Shown here: positions 42,060 through 51,015 of the stretch, one piece after another
How positions within the stretch are numbered: position 1 is the first letter of the stretch
How the letters are laid out: each line of letters opens with the position of its first letter
From: Amycolatopsis nivea
GTDB lineage: Bacteria; Actinomycetota; Actinomycetes; Mycobacteriales; Pseudonocardiaceae
NCBI RefSeq assembly: GCF_004522235.1
Contig: NZ_SDLT01000022.1
Span: forward strand, 93,926-157,925
Direction of reading: 5' to 3'
DNA: 64,000 nucleotides
The notes under the pieces: generated by a model
Told to the model about the DNA's origin: nothing
The model's input: only the letters and a program-made list of their open reading frames with translations
Database searches by the model: none
Program-made: the position numbers and the translations under genes

Positions 42060-45000
42060 TCAGTCGGGCTGGATCCACGACACCTGCACGAGCTGCTTCC
42101 CGTTCTTGCGGCTCAGCATGTTGCCCCGGCCCGGCGGCATGGCGCTCGGCCGGATGTTGCCGATCAGGTTGCCCTCGTCGCGGGAACCGTTCATCACCAT
42201 GCCGGTGGCCGCGAGCTCCTTGAGCTTGCCGATGACCGGGTCGTACGCCGCCCGCGACGCACCACCGGTGCGCCGGACCACGATCAAGTGCAGGCCGACG
42301 TCCTTCGCCTGGGCGAGGAACTCCGACAGCGGCTTGAGCGGGTTGGTGGACTGCGTCGCCACCAGGTCGTAGTCGTCGACCAGGACGAACAGCTCCGGAC
42401 CGGTCCACCAGGACCGGGTCTTCAGCTGCTCCTGGGTGACGTCCGGACCCGGCAGCCGCCGCGTCATCGACCCGTGCACGTCCTGGACCATGCTGTCCAG
42501 CTGCGCCGACGAAACGGCGTAGCCGAGCAGCGAATCGCCCTCGAGGAACCCGAGCATCGTGCGCCGGTAGTCGACCAGCAGGATCACGGCCTCCTGCGGC
42601 GTGTAGCGCTCGGTGATGCCGCGCGCGATCTGCCGCAGCAGGTTCGTCTTGCCGGACTCGCCGTCGGCGAACGCGAAGAAGTGCGGGTCCGCGTCGAAGT
42701 CCAGGTAGATCGGCTGCAGGTCTTCCTCGTTGACACCGATCGGGACGAGCTTCGTGTCCCGCTTCTGGTCGATCCGCAGGACCTCTTCGTAGGTGATCAT
42801 CTCCGGCAGCAGGCGCACCTGCGGAGCCACCCGGCCGCGCCACGCGCCGCGGATCTTCGCGACCGCGTCCGCGACGCCCGCCGCGACCGTCTCCGGGTCG
42901 CTCGACCCGTCGATCCGCGGCAGGCCGGTGAGCAGGTGCAGCTTGTCGCGGGTGAGCCCGCGTCCCGGCCGCCCGGCCGGGACGTTGACCGCGATCCGGC
43001 GGTCCATTTCGGACTCCGTCGGGTCACCGAGGCGCAGCTCGAACCGGGTGCCGAGCATGTCCTTGATCGCGGGCCGGAGGTCGGCCCACCGGTTCGCCGA
43101 GATGATCACGTGGACGCCGTAGGCGAGACCCTGCGTGGCCAGCCGGGTGATCGACGTCTCGAGCTCCTCGAAGTCGTCGCGCAGCGCCCGCCAGTTGTCC
43201 ACGATCAGGAACGCGTCGCCGAACGCGTCCTGCTCCGGCGTGATCTCGCCGCGGCGCTTCCGGTTGCGGAACTCCGTCATCGAGTCGACGCCCAGCGCGC
43301 CGAACCGGCCTTCGCGCTCGGTCAGCAGCGTGGTCAGCTCGGCCACGATCCGGCGCGCCTTGTCCGGCTCGCGCCGGGCCACCGCGACCCCGCCGACGTG
43401 CGGAAGGTCCGCGAGGCCGGCGAGGGTACCGCCACCGAGGTCGAGGCAGTAGAACTGCGCTTCCTCGGGGGTGTGGGTGAGCGCCATCGACATGATCAGC
43501 GTCCGGAGCATGGTCGACTTGCCCGACTGCGGGCCGCCCGCGATGACGCCGTGGCCCTGCGCACCGGAGAAGTCCGCCCACAGCAGGTCGCGCCGCTGCT
43601 CGTACGGCCGGTCGACGATGCCCATCGGCACCTGCAGCCTGCCGTTGCCGAAGAACCCGACCGGGGAAAGACCGCGGTCGTCGGTGGGGTTGAGGTTCGG
43701 CAGCATCGTGTCGAGCGAGTTCGGCTCGTTCAACGGCGGCAGCCACACCTCGTGCGCCGGCGGGCCCTGCCCGACCAGGCGGCTGACGATGACGTCCAGT
43801 TCGCTGGGCTCGACGGCCTCTTCGGACTCTTGCTGTTTCGGAGCCTCTTCCTCGACGACCGGTTCCGGCTCGGGTTCCTTCGGCAGTTCCACGAAGTCCG
43901 GTACGAACAGCTGCGGCCGCTTGTCCGCGCGCACCACCGTCGCGGCCGGGCCGGCCGCCTTGATGCCCGCGGGCCGGTACGGGCCCGAGACGTAGGAAGC
44001 CTTGAACCGCACCAGGGTCGAGGTGTCGTACTTCAGGTAACCGCCACCGGGGACCGACGGCAGTTCGAACGCGTCCGGCACGCCGATCGCCGCGCGGGAT
44101 TCCGCCGCGGAGAACGTCTTCAGGCCGATCCGGTAGGACAGGTGCGAGTCGAGACCGCGCAGCTTGCCCTCTTCCAGCCGCTGCGACGCGAGAAGCATGT
44201 GCATCTGCAGCGACCGGCCCAGCCGGCCGATGGCGACGAACAGGTCGATGAAGTCCGGCTTCGCCGCCAGCAGTTCGGAGAACTCGTCACAGACGATGAA
44301 CAGCGCGGGCAGCGGGTCGAGGTCGGCGCCGTTCTCACGGGCCTTCTCGTACTCCCAGACGTTCTTGAAGTTGCCGCCGTTCTTCAGCGCTTCCTGGCGG
44401 CGGTTCATCTCGCCCGCCAGCGCGTCCTTCATGCGGTCGACCAGCGTGACCTCGTCCGCGAGGTTGGTGATGACCGCGGACACGTGCGGGGCCTTGTCCA
44501 GGCCCAGGAACGTCGCGCCACCCTTGAAGTCGACGAGGACGAAGTTCAGCGTGCTCGACGAGTGCGTGGCGAGCATGCCCAGCACCAGGGTGCGAAGGAA
44601 CTCCGACTTACCGGAACCGGTCGCCCCGATGCACAGGCCGTGCGGGCCCATGCCCTCGGCCGCGGCTTCCTTGATGTCCAGTTCCACCGGCTGGCCGTAC
44701 TCGCCGACGCCGAACGGGACGCGGTAACGGTCGCGGATCGGCCGGGGCCGCCACGCCTGCTGGACGTCGAACGTCATCGGGTCGCCCGGGATGCCGAGCA
44801 GTTCCAGCAGCGACGGGTTGGACAGCAGCGGCTCTTCCTCGCTGACATCCGCTCCGCCGCCCCCGCCGACGCGGTACGGCGCGATGAGCCGGGCCAGCGC
44901 CTCGACCTCGACCACGCTGAGGCTGTCCGGACGGCCGAACCACTCGACCCCGCCCGCGCTGCGCGCGCCGAGCCGCTCCTCCTCGACCACGAGCCGCAGG

Positions 45001-46076
45001 CCGCGCCGGGCGGCGAGGTTGCCGATCGAGTCGGAAAGGTCGACCAGGGTGACGCCGACCAGGCCCTCCTCGAGGATGATCTGCTCCTCGCGGGTGACCT
45101 CGGCGTCGTCGATGATGATCACGACGTGCGGCTGGTCCGGCGCGGGCGTCGCGTTGCGGGAGAACCGCTGCCGGTCGCGCAGCTCCTCGTCCAGCCAGTC
45201 TTCGATCTGCTTGAGCGAGCCCGCCATCATGCGCAGCTGGCCGATGCCGTCGGACAGCGTGGGGTGCTGGGCGTGCGGGAGCCACTTCGCCCACTCCCAC
45301 TCTTCCTTCGCCCGGCCCGCGGTGGCGACCGCGATCATGACGTCGTCCGGGCTGTGGAAAGCGACCAGCTGGGCCAGCATCGCGCGGGTCAGCGCGCGGG
45401 TGCGGTGCCGTTCGCCCTGCATGCTGACCGCCGCGAACCCGCGGAGGGTGATCTGGGTGGGCAGGTCCGGCACGATCGAGTGCGCGCGCACGAACCGGCG
45501 CAGCGCGAGGGTGGCGATCGGCTCCAGTTCGTCCACCGGGCCGGTCTGGGGCGGGACCAGCCGGGTGGCGAGGCGGTGCGAGCTCCGGCCGACGCGCAGG
45601 TGCAGGAAGTCCTGGTCGTTCTGCCTGCGCTCCCACATCCGGCGGCTGGCCGCGAGCGACCACAGCGACTGCGGGTCCGGGTGCACCCATTCGAGCGCGG
45701 CGCGCTGGTCGACCATCGCCTCGCGGGCGCGGTCGCGCATCTGGCCGAGATACCGCAGGTAATCCTTGCGGTCCTCGTCCATCTCGGCCTTCTTCTGGCC
45801 GCCGCCCTTGCCGCCGCCGCCCGCGAGCATGCCGACGGTGCCCATCAGCATCATGCCGCTCATCATGATCGTGGTCGGGTTTTTCGCACCGCCCGCCGTG
45901 AACATGAAAACCATCATCCCGAGCGACGCGAAGATCATCACGCCCGGAATCGCCTTGGCGACGATGCTTCCCGGGATCGTCCGGGGCACCTCGGGCGGCG
46001 GCTCGAGATGCACCTCGCCGCCGGGCGGGCGCGGCGCGGCCAGCCGCGGCGACTTCTTGAACTGCAGCGTGCTCAT
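42060..46076 (-). CDS. eccC: Type VII secretion FtsK/SpoIIIE ATPase EccC (ESX-4 type, fused)
   Basis: 1338 residues. Two membrane helices (about 42-85) are followed by three stacked ATPase domains with P-loops GATGSGKS (484-491), GGPQSGKS (847-854) and ADGESGKT (1137-1144). Domain 1 has a Walker B FIVCDEF near 593-599, so it is likely the active motor. EccCa and EccCb are one chain here, as in ESX-4. It recognises Esx/PE-type signals and drives export. ATG at 46076 is chosen for GAGGGG upstream and the STLQFKKSPRLAAPRPPGGE start typical of EccC; a longer frame to 46130 lacks this. Confidence 0.96.
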   Translation of the reverse strand: MSTLQFKKSPRLAAPRPPGGEVHLEPPPEVPRTIPGSIVAKAIPGVMIFASLGMMVFMFTAGGAKNPTTIMMSGMMLMGTVGMLAGGGGKGGGQKKAEMDEDRKDYLRYLGQMRDRAREAMVDQRAALEWVHPDPQSLWSLAASRRMWERRQNDQDFLHLRVGRSSHRLATRLVPPQTGPVDELEPIATLALRRFVRAHSIVPDLPTQITLRGFAAVSMQGERHRTRALTRAMLAQLVAFHSPDDVMIAVATAGRAKEEWEWAKWLPHAQHPTLSDGIGQLRMMAGSLKQIEDWLDEELRDRQRFSRNATPAPDQPHVVIIIDDAEVTREEQIILEEGLVGVTLVDLSDSIGNLAARRGLRLVVEEERLGARSAGGVEWFGRPDSLSVVEVEALARLIAPYRVGGGGGADVSEEEPLLSNPSLLELLGIPGDPMTFDVQQAWRPRPIRDRYRVPFGVGEYGQPVELDIKEAAAEGMGPHGLCIGATGSGKSEFLRTLVLGMLATHSSSTLNFVLVDFKGGATFLGLDKAPHVSAVITNLADEVTLVDRMKDALAGEMNRRQEALKNGGNFKNVWEYEKARENGADLDPLPALFIVCDEFSELLAAKPDFIDLFVAIGRLGRSLQMHMLLASQRLEEGKLRGLDSHLSYRIGLKTFSAAESRAAIGVPDAFELPSVPGGGYLKYDTSTLVRFKASYVSGPYRPAGIKAAGPAATVVRADKRPQLFVPDFVELPKEPEPEPVVEEEAPKQQESEEAVEPSELDVIVSRLVGQGPPAHEVWLPPLNEPNSLDTMLPNLNPTDDRGLSPVGFFGNGRLQVPMGIVDRPYEQRRDLLWADFSGAQGHGVIAGGPQSGKSTMLRTLIMSMALTHTPEEAQFYCLDLGGGTLAGLADLPHVGGVAVARREPDKARRIVAELTTLLTEREGRFGALGVDSMTEFRNRKRRGEITPEQDAFGDAFLIVDNWRALRDDFEELETSITRLATQGLAYGVHVIISANRWADLRPAIKDMLGTRFELRLGDPTESEMDRRIAVNVPAGRPGRGLTRDKLHLLTGLPRIDGSSDPETVAAGVADAVAKIRGAWRGRVAPQVRLLPEMITYEEVLRIDQKRDTKLVPIGVNEEDLQPIYLDFDADPHFFAFADGESGKTNLLRQIARGITERYTPQEAVILLVDYRRTMLGFLEGDSLLGYAVSSAQLDSMVQDVHGSMTRRLPGPDVTQEQLKTRSWWTGPELFVLVDDYDLVATQSTNPLKPLSEFLAQAKDVGLHLIVVRRTGGASRAAYDPVIGKLKELAATGMVMNGSRDEGNLIGNIRPSAMPPGRGNMLSRKNGKQLVQVSWIQPD

Positions 46077-46338
46077 CTCGAAGGACCCCTCTATTCCTGC
46101 TCGACGCCTGCACCCGGGTGCGCGGGACAACCTATCGAACGTCGTCCCGGAAATCCGGCCAACTCCAGGATCGGCATCTCACACCCCCTCCTCGGGCCCC
46201 GGCGGGACCCGTCCTCCCAGTGCGCCCGAGTGTAAGGACCGCCACCGACAGTTATCGGACCAGGCGGACGAACCCGCTGGTCGGTATGGCCCAACCAGGC
46301 CTGGACGGGTACTTTCGCCGATGATTTGCGGAGACGCG

Positions 46339-46367
46339 CTGAAACCTGTCACCAGGTTCGGTATAAG
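46339..46367 (+). promoter_or_regulatory. Candidate eccD-mycP promoter
   Basis: CTGAAA (46339-46344), a 17-base spacer and TATAAG (46362-46367) resemble a primary-sigma promoter (four and five of six consensus bases). The distance to the eccD GTG is 37 bases. Confidence 0.5.
46343..46358. promoter_or_regulatory. Candidate operator inside the eccD promoter
   Basis: Perfect palindrome AACCTG-TCAC-CAGGTT lies between the -35 and -10 boxes of the eccD promoter. A bound dimer would exclude RNA polymerase. It differs from the mycobacterial LexA box; the regulator is unknown. Confidence 0.5.
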
Positions 46368-46404
46368 TTCCCCCGGGAGCTGACTCTTCAGAGCGGGGGA
46401 TCTA

Positions 46405-47805
46405 GTGGCAACGGGCACGACGGTATTCAGCAGGGTCACGGTGGTCGCACCGACGACACGCATCGACGTCGCGCTTCCGGCCGACGTGGCGGTGGCCGAC
46501 CTGCTGCCCATGCTTCTGGAGATGGCCAAGGAGGTCACTCCGGACGGCGGGGCCCGGCACGGCGGCTGGGCGCTGGCCAAGCTCGGCGACGCCCCGCTCG
46601 ACCCGAGCCGGACGCTCGCGTCCCTCGGCGTGGTCGACGGCGAGCTGCTGCAGCTGCGCAAGCGCAACGAGAACCCGCCGCCGCCGATGTACGACGACGT
46701 GGTCGACGCCATCGCGGAGGCCGACCCGGACACCTTCCGTCCGTGGACGAAGGAAACCGCGCGCCGGTTCGGCCACACCGCGGGCGGGCTCGCCCTGTTC
46801 TTCTCCGCGCTGGCCCTGTTCTTCAGCGGTTCCCTCTACGGCGGTTCCGCGCTCGGCCCGGCGATCGCGGGCGGTCTCGGCGCGATCGCCTGCGTCGCGA
46901 TCGGCGCCACGCTCACCAAGGCCTACCAGGCCGAGGCCACCGGCGTGCTGATCGCCTCCGCGGGCGGCCTCCCGCTGGCTTTCGTGAGCGGGTTCTACAT
47001 CGTGCCCGGCCTGTCGGTCCGGGCGAACCTGCTGCTCGGCGCGGTGCTGGTGCTGATCGTCTCGGCGGTCTGCATCCTCGTCGTCGGCGCGGGCATCCGG
47101 GTCTTCATCGCCACCGCCACCGCGGGCGTGTTCGGCGCGCTCGCCTTCCTCGTCGCGACCCTCGTGACCAGCGCCGACACCGCGGCGGTCGCGGCGGGCA
47201 CGGTCGCCGTCGCGCTGGGCTGCATCTCGTTCCTGCCGCGCGCCACCATCTGGCTCGCCAAGCTGCCGCTGCCGTACGTGCCGAGCACCGCCGAGGAACT
47301 CAAGGAAGACTCCGGCTTCCCGGACTACAAGGCGATCGAGCAGCGCACCGCGGTCGCGCACGACTACATGACCGGCCTGATGATCGGCTGCGGCGCGACC
47401 ACGGCCGTCGCGGCGGTCCTCGCGGCCACCGCGCCGAACGCCTTCGGCATCATCCTCGGCATCATCGCCACGCTGGTCCTGCTGCTGCGCGCCCGCGCCT
47501 ACGCCAACGGCGCGCAGGCCATCGCGCTGCTCACCACCGGCATGGTCGCCGCGGCGGGCATCCTGCTCGGCTGGCTGTTCTTCTCCGCCACCGCGGAGCA
47601 GCGGCTGCTGTACGTCTTCGGCGCGCTGATCCTGATCGCCGCGGCCGCTCTCGTGGTCGGCGTGATCTTCCCGGACCAGCGCTTCTCGCCGCCGCTGCGG
47701 CGCACCGTGGAAATCATCGAGGCGATCTGCATCGCCGTGGTGCTGCCGCTCGCCCTCGGCGTGATGGACCTCTACTCGACGCTGCGCCACCTCAACCTCA
47801 AGTGA
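46405..47805 (+). CDS. eccD: Type VII secretion integral membrane protein EccD
   Basis: 466 residues. A ubiquitin-like YukD domain (about 1-90: SRVTVVAPTTRIDVALP, VDGELLQLRKR) is followed by 11 predicted membrane helices from residue 125 and a short hydrophilic loop KLPLPYVPSTAEELKEDSGF. EccD forms the membrane vestibule of the ESX pore. GTG at 46405 follows GGGGGAT. Its stop overlaps the mycosin GTG (GTGA), so both are co-translated, and the pair is divergent from eccC as in mycobacterial ESX-4. Confidence 0.95.
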   Translation: MATGTTVFSRVTVVAPTTRIDVALPADVAVADLLPMLLEMAKEVTPDGGARHGGWALAKLGDAPLDPSRTLASLGVVDGELLQLRKRNENPPPPMYDDVVDAIAEADPDTFRPWTKETARRFGHTAGGLALFFSALALFFSGSLYGGSALGPAIAGGLGAIACVAIGATLTKAYQAEATGVLIASAGGLPLAFVSGFYIVPGLSVRANLLLGAVLVLIVSAVCILVVGAGIRVFIATATAGVFGALAFLVATLVTSADTAAVAAGTVAVALGCISFLPRATIWLAKLPLPYVPSTAEELKEDSGFPDYKAIEQRTAVAHDYMTGLMIGCGATTAVAAVLAATAPNAFGIILGIIATLVLLLRARAYANGAQAIALLTTGMVAAAGILLGWLFFSATAEQRLLYVFGALILIAAAALVVGVIFPDQRFSPPLRRTVEIIEAICIAVVLPLALGVMDLYSTLRHLNLK

Positions 47806-49472
47806 GCCGCGCGATGGGCTCCCGACGTTCCTTCCCCCGCAGGCTCGGCCTTCCCGGCCGGACCGGGGTGGCGTTGTTCGCCGCCGGCCTCGGGCTGATG
47901 TCGCCGTTCGCCGCCGCTCCGGCGTCGGCGCAGACGGCGGACGCGCCCGCGGGCACCTGGGCCACCCCGCCGCCGCTGGGCCCTGGCGACGCGCCGCCCG
48001 CGGCCACCGGCCACCCGGACACCACGTACAAGAAGAAGAACGAATGCGTCCAGCGCAGTCTCGGGCAGGACGTCAAGATCAACTTCCGCCCGTGGGGCCA
48101 GGACTACCTGCAGCTGGACCGGGCGCAGCAGATCGTCCGCGCGGCGACCGGATCGGTCGGCGGCAACCAGAAGGTCGCGGTGATCGACACCGGCGTCACG
48201 CCGCATCCGTGGTTCCAGGGCCGGGTGGAGAGCGGCGGGGACTACGTCGCCACCCCGGACAACGGAGCGCAGCCGGGGCTGCAGGACTGTGACGGCCACG
48301 GAACCGAGGTCGCCGGGATCATCGCGGGCAATCCGCAGGATCCGCAGGTCGGCTTCATCGGCGTGGCCCCGGACGCGCACATCGTGTCCTACCGGCAGCT
48401 GAGCGAGAACTACGCCAAGGACGACAGCCCGCAGCAGCCCTCGGCTCCCCCGTCCGGCGGGACCGGCGCACCGCCCTCGGGCGGCGAGAGCCAGCAGCCC
48501 CCGGCGGGCAGCAGCAACAGCCAGCTGCCCCCGTCCTCGGGCGGCGGCACCGGCAGCGGCAGCGGCACCGCGCCTCAGCAGGACAACAAGGGCGACAACC
48601 GGGATCTGGCGAAGCAAGGCACCGCGGGCACGCTGAACACGCTCGCGCAGATCATCCGCAGCATCGCCGACACCCACAGCGCCGGCGTGATCAACATGTC
48701 GGTCGACCACTGCCGCGCCGGCACCGCGCCGGGCGACATCCAGACCGGCGAGCGCCAGGTCCAGGCCGCGGTGCGCTACGCGGCCGACAGCAACATCGTG
48801 GTCATCGCGGCCGCGGGCAACGTCTCGGAAAACTGCCCGCAGAACGACCAGGCCGACCCGAACAAGCCGAAGTCGATCGTCACCCCGCCGTGGTTCGCCG
48901 ACGACGTGCTGTCCGTCGGGGCCATCCAGGAAGACGGCGGCGTCGCGCCGTTCAGCGTGCACGGCCCGTGGGTCGGCGTCGCCGCGCCGGGCACCAAGAT
49001 CGTGTCGCTCGACCCGGCGGAGCATTCGACCGGGCTCGCGAACCTCACCATCGCGAACGGCAACCCGTCGCCGATCCAGGGCACCAGCTTCGCCGCCCCG
49101 TACGTGGCGGGCGTGGCCGCGCTAGTCCGCTCGATGTTCCCGGACATGAAGGCACGCGACGTGGTGAAGCGGCTCAAGGCGACCGCGCAGCACCCGGCCG
49201 CTCCTGGCGGGCGCGACAACTTCGTCGGCTACGGCGTGATCGACCCAGTGGCCGCGCTCACTGCGAATCTGCCGGGCGACACCGGCAACCTCGCGCTGCC
49301 GAAGCCGGTGGTGCAAGAGGCCAAACTGCCGCCCGCCGACGGGATCAGCTCGACCCCGATGATCGTCGCGCTCGCCGGCACCGGCGGCGGGGTGGCGGCG
49401 CTGCTGATCACACTGTTCGTGGTGCACACGATCCGGCGGAACCGCTCCAGGTCGTCGCCGCCGACAAAGTAG
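47802..49472 (+). CDS. mycP: Type VII secretion serine protease mycosin MycP
   Basis: 556 residues of the subtilisin S8 family. Signal peptide to about 43, catalytic Asp129 (VAVIDTGV), His166 (CDGHGTEVAG) and Ser429 (GTSFAAPYVAG), C-terminal membrane helix and RRNRSR stop. Between residues 206 and 270 a Gln/Pro/Ser/Gly-rich loop is inserted in the catalytic domain, in the place where mycosins carry their variable loop 5-like insertion. It should sit outside the membrane over the ESX pore. GTG at 47802 is coupled to the eccD stop. The gene ends at a strong terminator. Confidence 0.95.
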   Translation: MSRAMGSRRSFPRRLGLPGRTGVALFAAGLGLMSPFAAAPASAQTADAPAGTWATPPPLGPGDAPPAATGHPDTTYKKKNECVQRSLGQDVKINFRPWGQDYLQLDRAQQIVRAATGSVGGNQKVAVIDTGVTPHPWFQGRVESGGDYVATPDNGAQPGLQDCDGHGTEVAGIIAGNPQDPQVGFIGVAPDAHIVSYRQLSENYAKDDSPQQPSAPPSGGTGAPPSGGESQQPPAGSSNSQLPPSSGGGTGSGSGTAPQQDNKGDNRDLAKQGTAGTLNTLAQIIRSIADTHSAGVINMSVDHCRAGTAPGDIQTGERQVQAAVRYAADSNIVVIAAAGNVSENCPQNDQADPNKPKSIVTPPWFADDVLSVGAIQEDGGVAPFSVHGPWVGVAAPGTKIVSLDPAEHSTGLANLTIANGNPSPIQGTSFAAPYVAGVAALVRSMFPDMKARDVVKRLKATAQHPAAPGGRDNFVGYGVIDPVAALTANLPGDTGNLALPKPVVQEAKLPPADGISSTPMIVALAGTGGGVAALLITLFVVHTIRRNRSRSSPPTK

Positions 49473-49479
49473 GCATCAG

Positions 49480-49529
49480 AAAAAGGGCCGCTTCTCCGCG
49501 ATCGCAGCGGGGAGCGGCCCTTTTTGCTT
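49480..49529 (+). terminator. Terminator of eccD-mycP
   Basis: A near-perfect stem (AAAAAGGGCCGC... at 49480-49498 with its complement at 49507-49525) is followed by T-rich TTTTTGCTTTTG. It begins eight bases after the mycP stop. Confidence 0.85.
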
Positions 49530-49560
49530 TTGCTGCCAGAAGCGACTCGGTTCCGGACAC

Positions 49561-49600
49561 GGAAAAGGCCGCTCGCCGCGGATGTCGCGGCGAGCGGCCT
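49561..49600 (-). terminator. Terminator of the eccB-side operon
   Basis: A 15-base perfect stem (49566-49580 with 49586-49600) and five-base loop lie directly after the minus-strand WXG gene and end on that strand in a TTTT run. Convergent transcripts thus each have a hairpin. Confidence 0.82.
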
Positions 49601-49606
49601 CCTAGG

Positions 49607-50620
49607 TCACTTTCCGGGTTTCGGCGGCTTACCGTCCTTCTCCGGCCGCCGCGCGGGCGGGTCCTGGCCGATCACCGGCGGAGTCACCTGCGCGGGCTCG
49701 CCGAAGATCTCCGACGTCTTCGCCGCTGTGCGCTGCCGCGGCTTGTGCTGCGAACTGCCGCCGCCACCCATTCCGGCGAAGCCCATCATCGGCATCATCG
49801 ACATGCCCGAACCCTGGTTCGCCGACGCGGGCTGCGGGGCCGGGGCGACCGGCTCGACCGGCGGGAGGCCCGCCTGGCCCTGCTCCAGCCGCGGGTCGGC
49901 GGCGGTTTCCTTGCCCTGATGGGGATTCTCCGCGGCGGACGGGCTCACCGAATCGTCCGAAGAGGACGCTGAAGAGGCCACTGTGGACTCTCCGGCGGCG
50001 GTCGGGGCCGTTCCCGCGGGCGCGTCGGCGTCGTGCAGCCGGAACTGCTGCGCCGGATAGTGGTGCCGCGGTTCGATGCTCGACGGGCTCCCGGCAGGCG
50101 CGTCCACTCCGGCGCACAACCGGCCGAACTCGCGCAGGACGTCCTCCGCGGCCTCGTGCAGGGACTTCAGCGACTGCTCGGTCTCCCGCATCTGCGACCG
50201 CGCCCGGGAAGCGCCGCCCTTGGGCAGCATCGCCGATTCGGACAGCAGATCCGCCGCGTCAACCAGCACCTCCTCCGCCGCGCCGGTGATCTTGCGCAGC
50301 GATTCGGTGAGCTGGTCGATCGAGTCCGCGAGCGCGTCGAGCGCGTCCTCCGCACCCTCGCTCGCGGCGCGGATTTCACCCAGGTAGGCGACAAACGCGT
50401 CCGCGTCGGGACCGGACCACGACGCGTCGATCCGGCCGAGATCGTCCGCGAGGTCCGTGGACACCCTTGCCGCCGTGCGGGCCGCGGCGCGCAGGCTCTC
50501 GGCCTCCGCGTCCAGTTCCTCCCAGCGGCCGGTGAGCGGCCGGTAGTACGCGGCGACCGGATCGGTCACGCCCAGCTCGCGGGCGAGCTCGGTCACGTAC
50601 GCCAGAGACGGCTCCGTCAC
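49607..50620 (-). CDS. WXG-domain PPE-like ESX protein with PPVIG tail
   Basis: 337 residues. The N-terminal 180 residues are helical with the WXG turn at W68-S-G70 (ASWSGPDADAFVAY). A low-complexity Ser/Ala/Glu and Pro/Met/Gly linker follows (SMMPMMGFAGMGGGG), and the C-terminus has SEIFGEPAQVTPPVIGQDPP, sharing the PPVIG motif with the PPE-like protein at 10302. GTG at 50620 overlaps the preceding stop. It belongs to eccB-(small)-(this gene), between mycosin and EccB, so it is probably an ESX-4 substrate or structural partner. Confidence 0.78.
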   Translation of the reverse strand: MTEPSLAYVTELARELGVTDPVAAYYRPLTGRWEELDAEAESLRAAARTAARVSTDLADDLGRIDASWSGPDADAFVAYLGEIRAASEGAEDALDALADSIDQLTESLRKITGAAEEVLVDAADLLSESAMLPKGGASRARSQMRETEQSLKSLHEAAEDVLREFGRLCAGVDAPAGSPSSIEPRHHYPAQQFRLHDADAPAGTAPTAAGESTVASSASSSDDSVSPSAAENPHQGKETAADPRLEQGQAGLPPVEPVAPAPQPASANQGSGMSMMPMMGFAGMGGGGSSQHKPRQRTAAKTSEIFGEPAQVTPPVIGQDPPARRPEKDGKPPKPGK

Positions 50621-50961
50621 GAGATCCTCCCGGCGCGCTCGATCCGCTCGGCCGCGTCGGCGTCCCGCTCGGCGTGGCCGGTGGTGAGCTGCTCCAGCGC
50701 CGCGGTGACCGACCGCAGCGCGGCCACCCCGGCGGTGAGCTGGCCGCGCAACGCCTGCGAGGCCTGTGCGTACGACTCCGGCACGCCCAGCTGCCCGGCC
50801 ACCTCGCCGTACGCCTCGACGGTGGTCGCTCTCGTGCCCACCTCGCCCGCGGCGGCCTCCAGTTCATCGGCCGCCCGCGCGACTTTCGCCGCGTAGCCGC
50901 CGACGACCGCGCCGTCGATCCGCACGGCGCTCGTTCCCGGACTGCTTCCCGGCGCTGCCAC
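50617..50961 (-). CDS. Small helical ESX-locus protein
   Basis: 114 residues, mostly helix, Ala/Glu-rich, no signal. GTG at 50961 is chosen because GGAGGG lies six bases upstream; a GTG at 50979 has no site. It resembles EspC-type partners in size and in the helical AAKVARAADELEAAAGEV stretch, but it lacks a YxxxD/E motif and a WXG turn. Coupled by GTGA to the PPE-like gene, it may be its partner in a heterodimer. Confidence 0.75.
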   Translation of the reverse strand: MAAPGSSPGTSAVRIDGAVVGGYAAKVARAADELEAAAGEVGTRATTVEAYGEVAGQLGVPESYAQASQALRGQLTAGVAALRSVTAALEQLTTGHAERDADAAERIERAGRIS

Positions 50962-51015
50962 GTTCAACCCTCCGCTCACCCGGCTATGTCCGAGTGTGAC
51001 GGACGGAACCCGCCG

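Larger units (their letters stand above)
46077..46404. other. Divergent eccC/eccD control region (328 bases, no gene)
   Basis: No convincing ORF: a 67-codon minus-strand frame at 46091-46294 has no ribosome site or family likeness. The right end holds a sigma-70-like promoter for eccD with a palindrome in its spacer. Nothing as clear is seen for eccC on the minus strand. Confidence 0.7.

Noticed and set aside
40497..46235. 1912-codon open frame on the plus strand
   Set aside because: Antisense to the Hsp70-like gene and eccC, which have full domain motifs; long antisense frames are common at this GC content and the translation is Arg/Pro/His-rich without domains.
46091..46294. 67-codon minus-strand ORF upstream of eccC
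   Set aside because: No ribosome site, Pro/Arg/Gly-biased, and placed in the control region.
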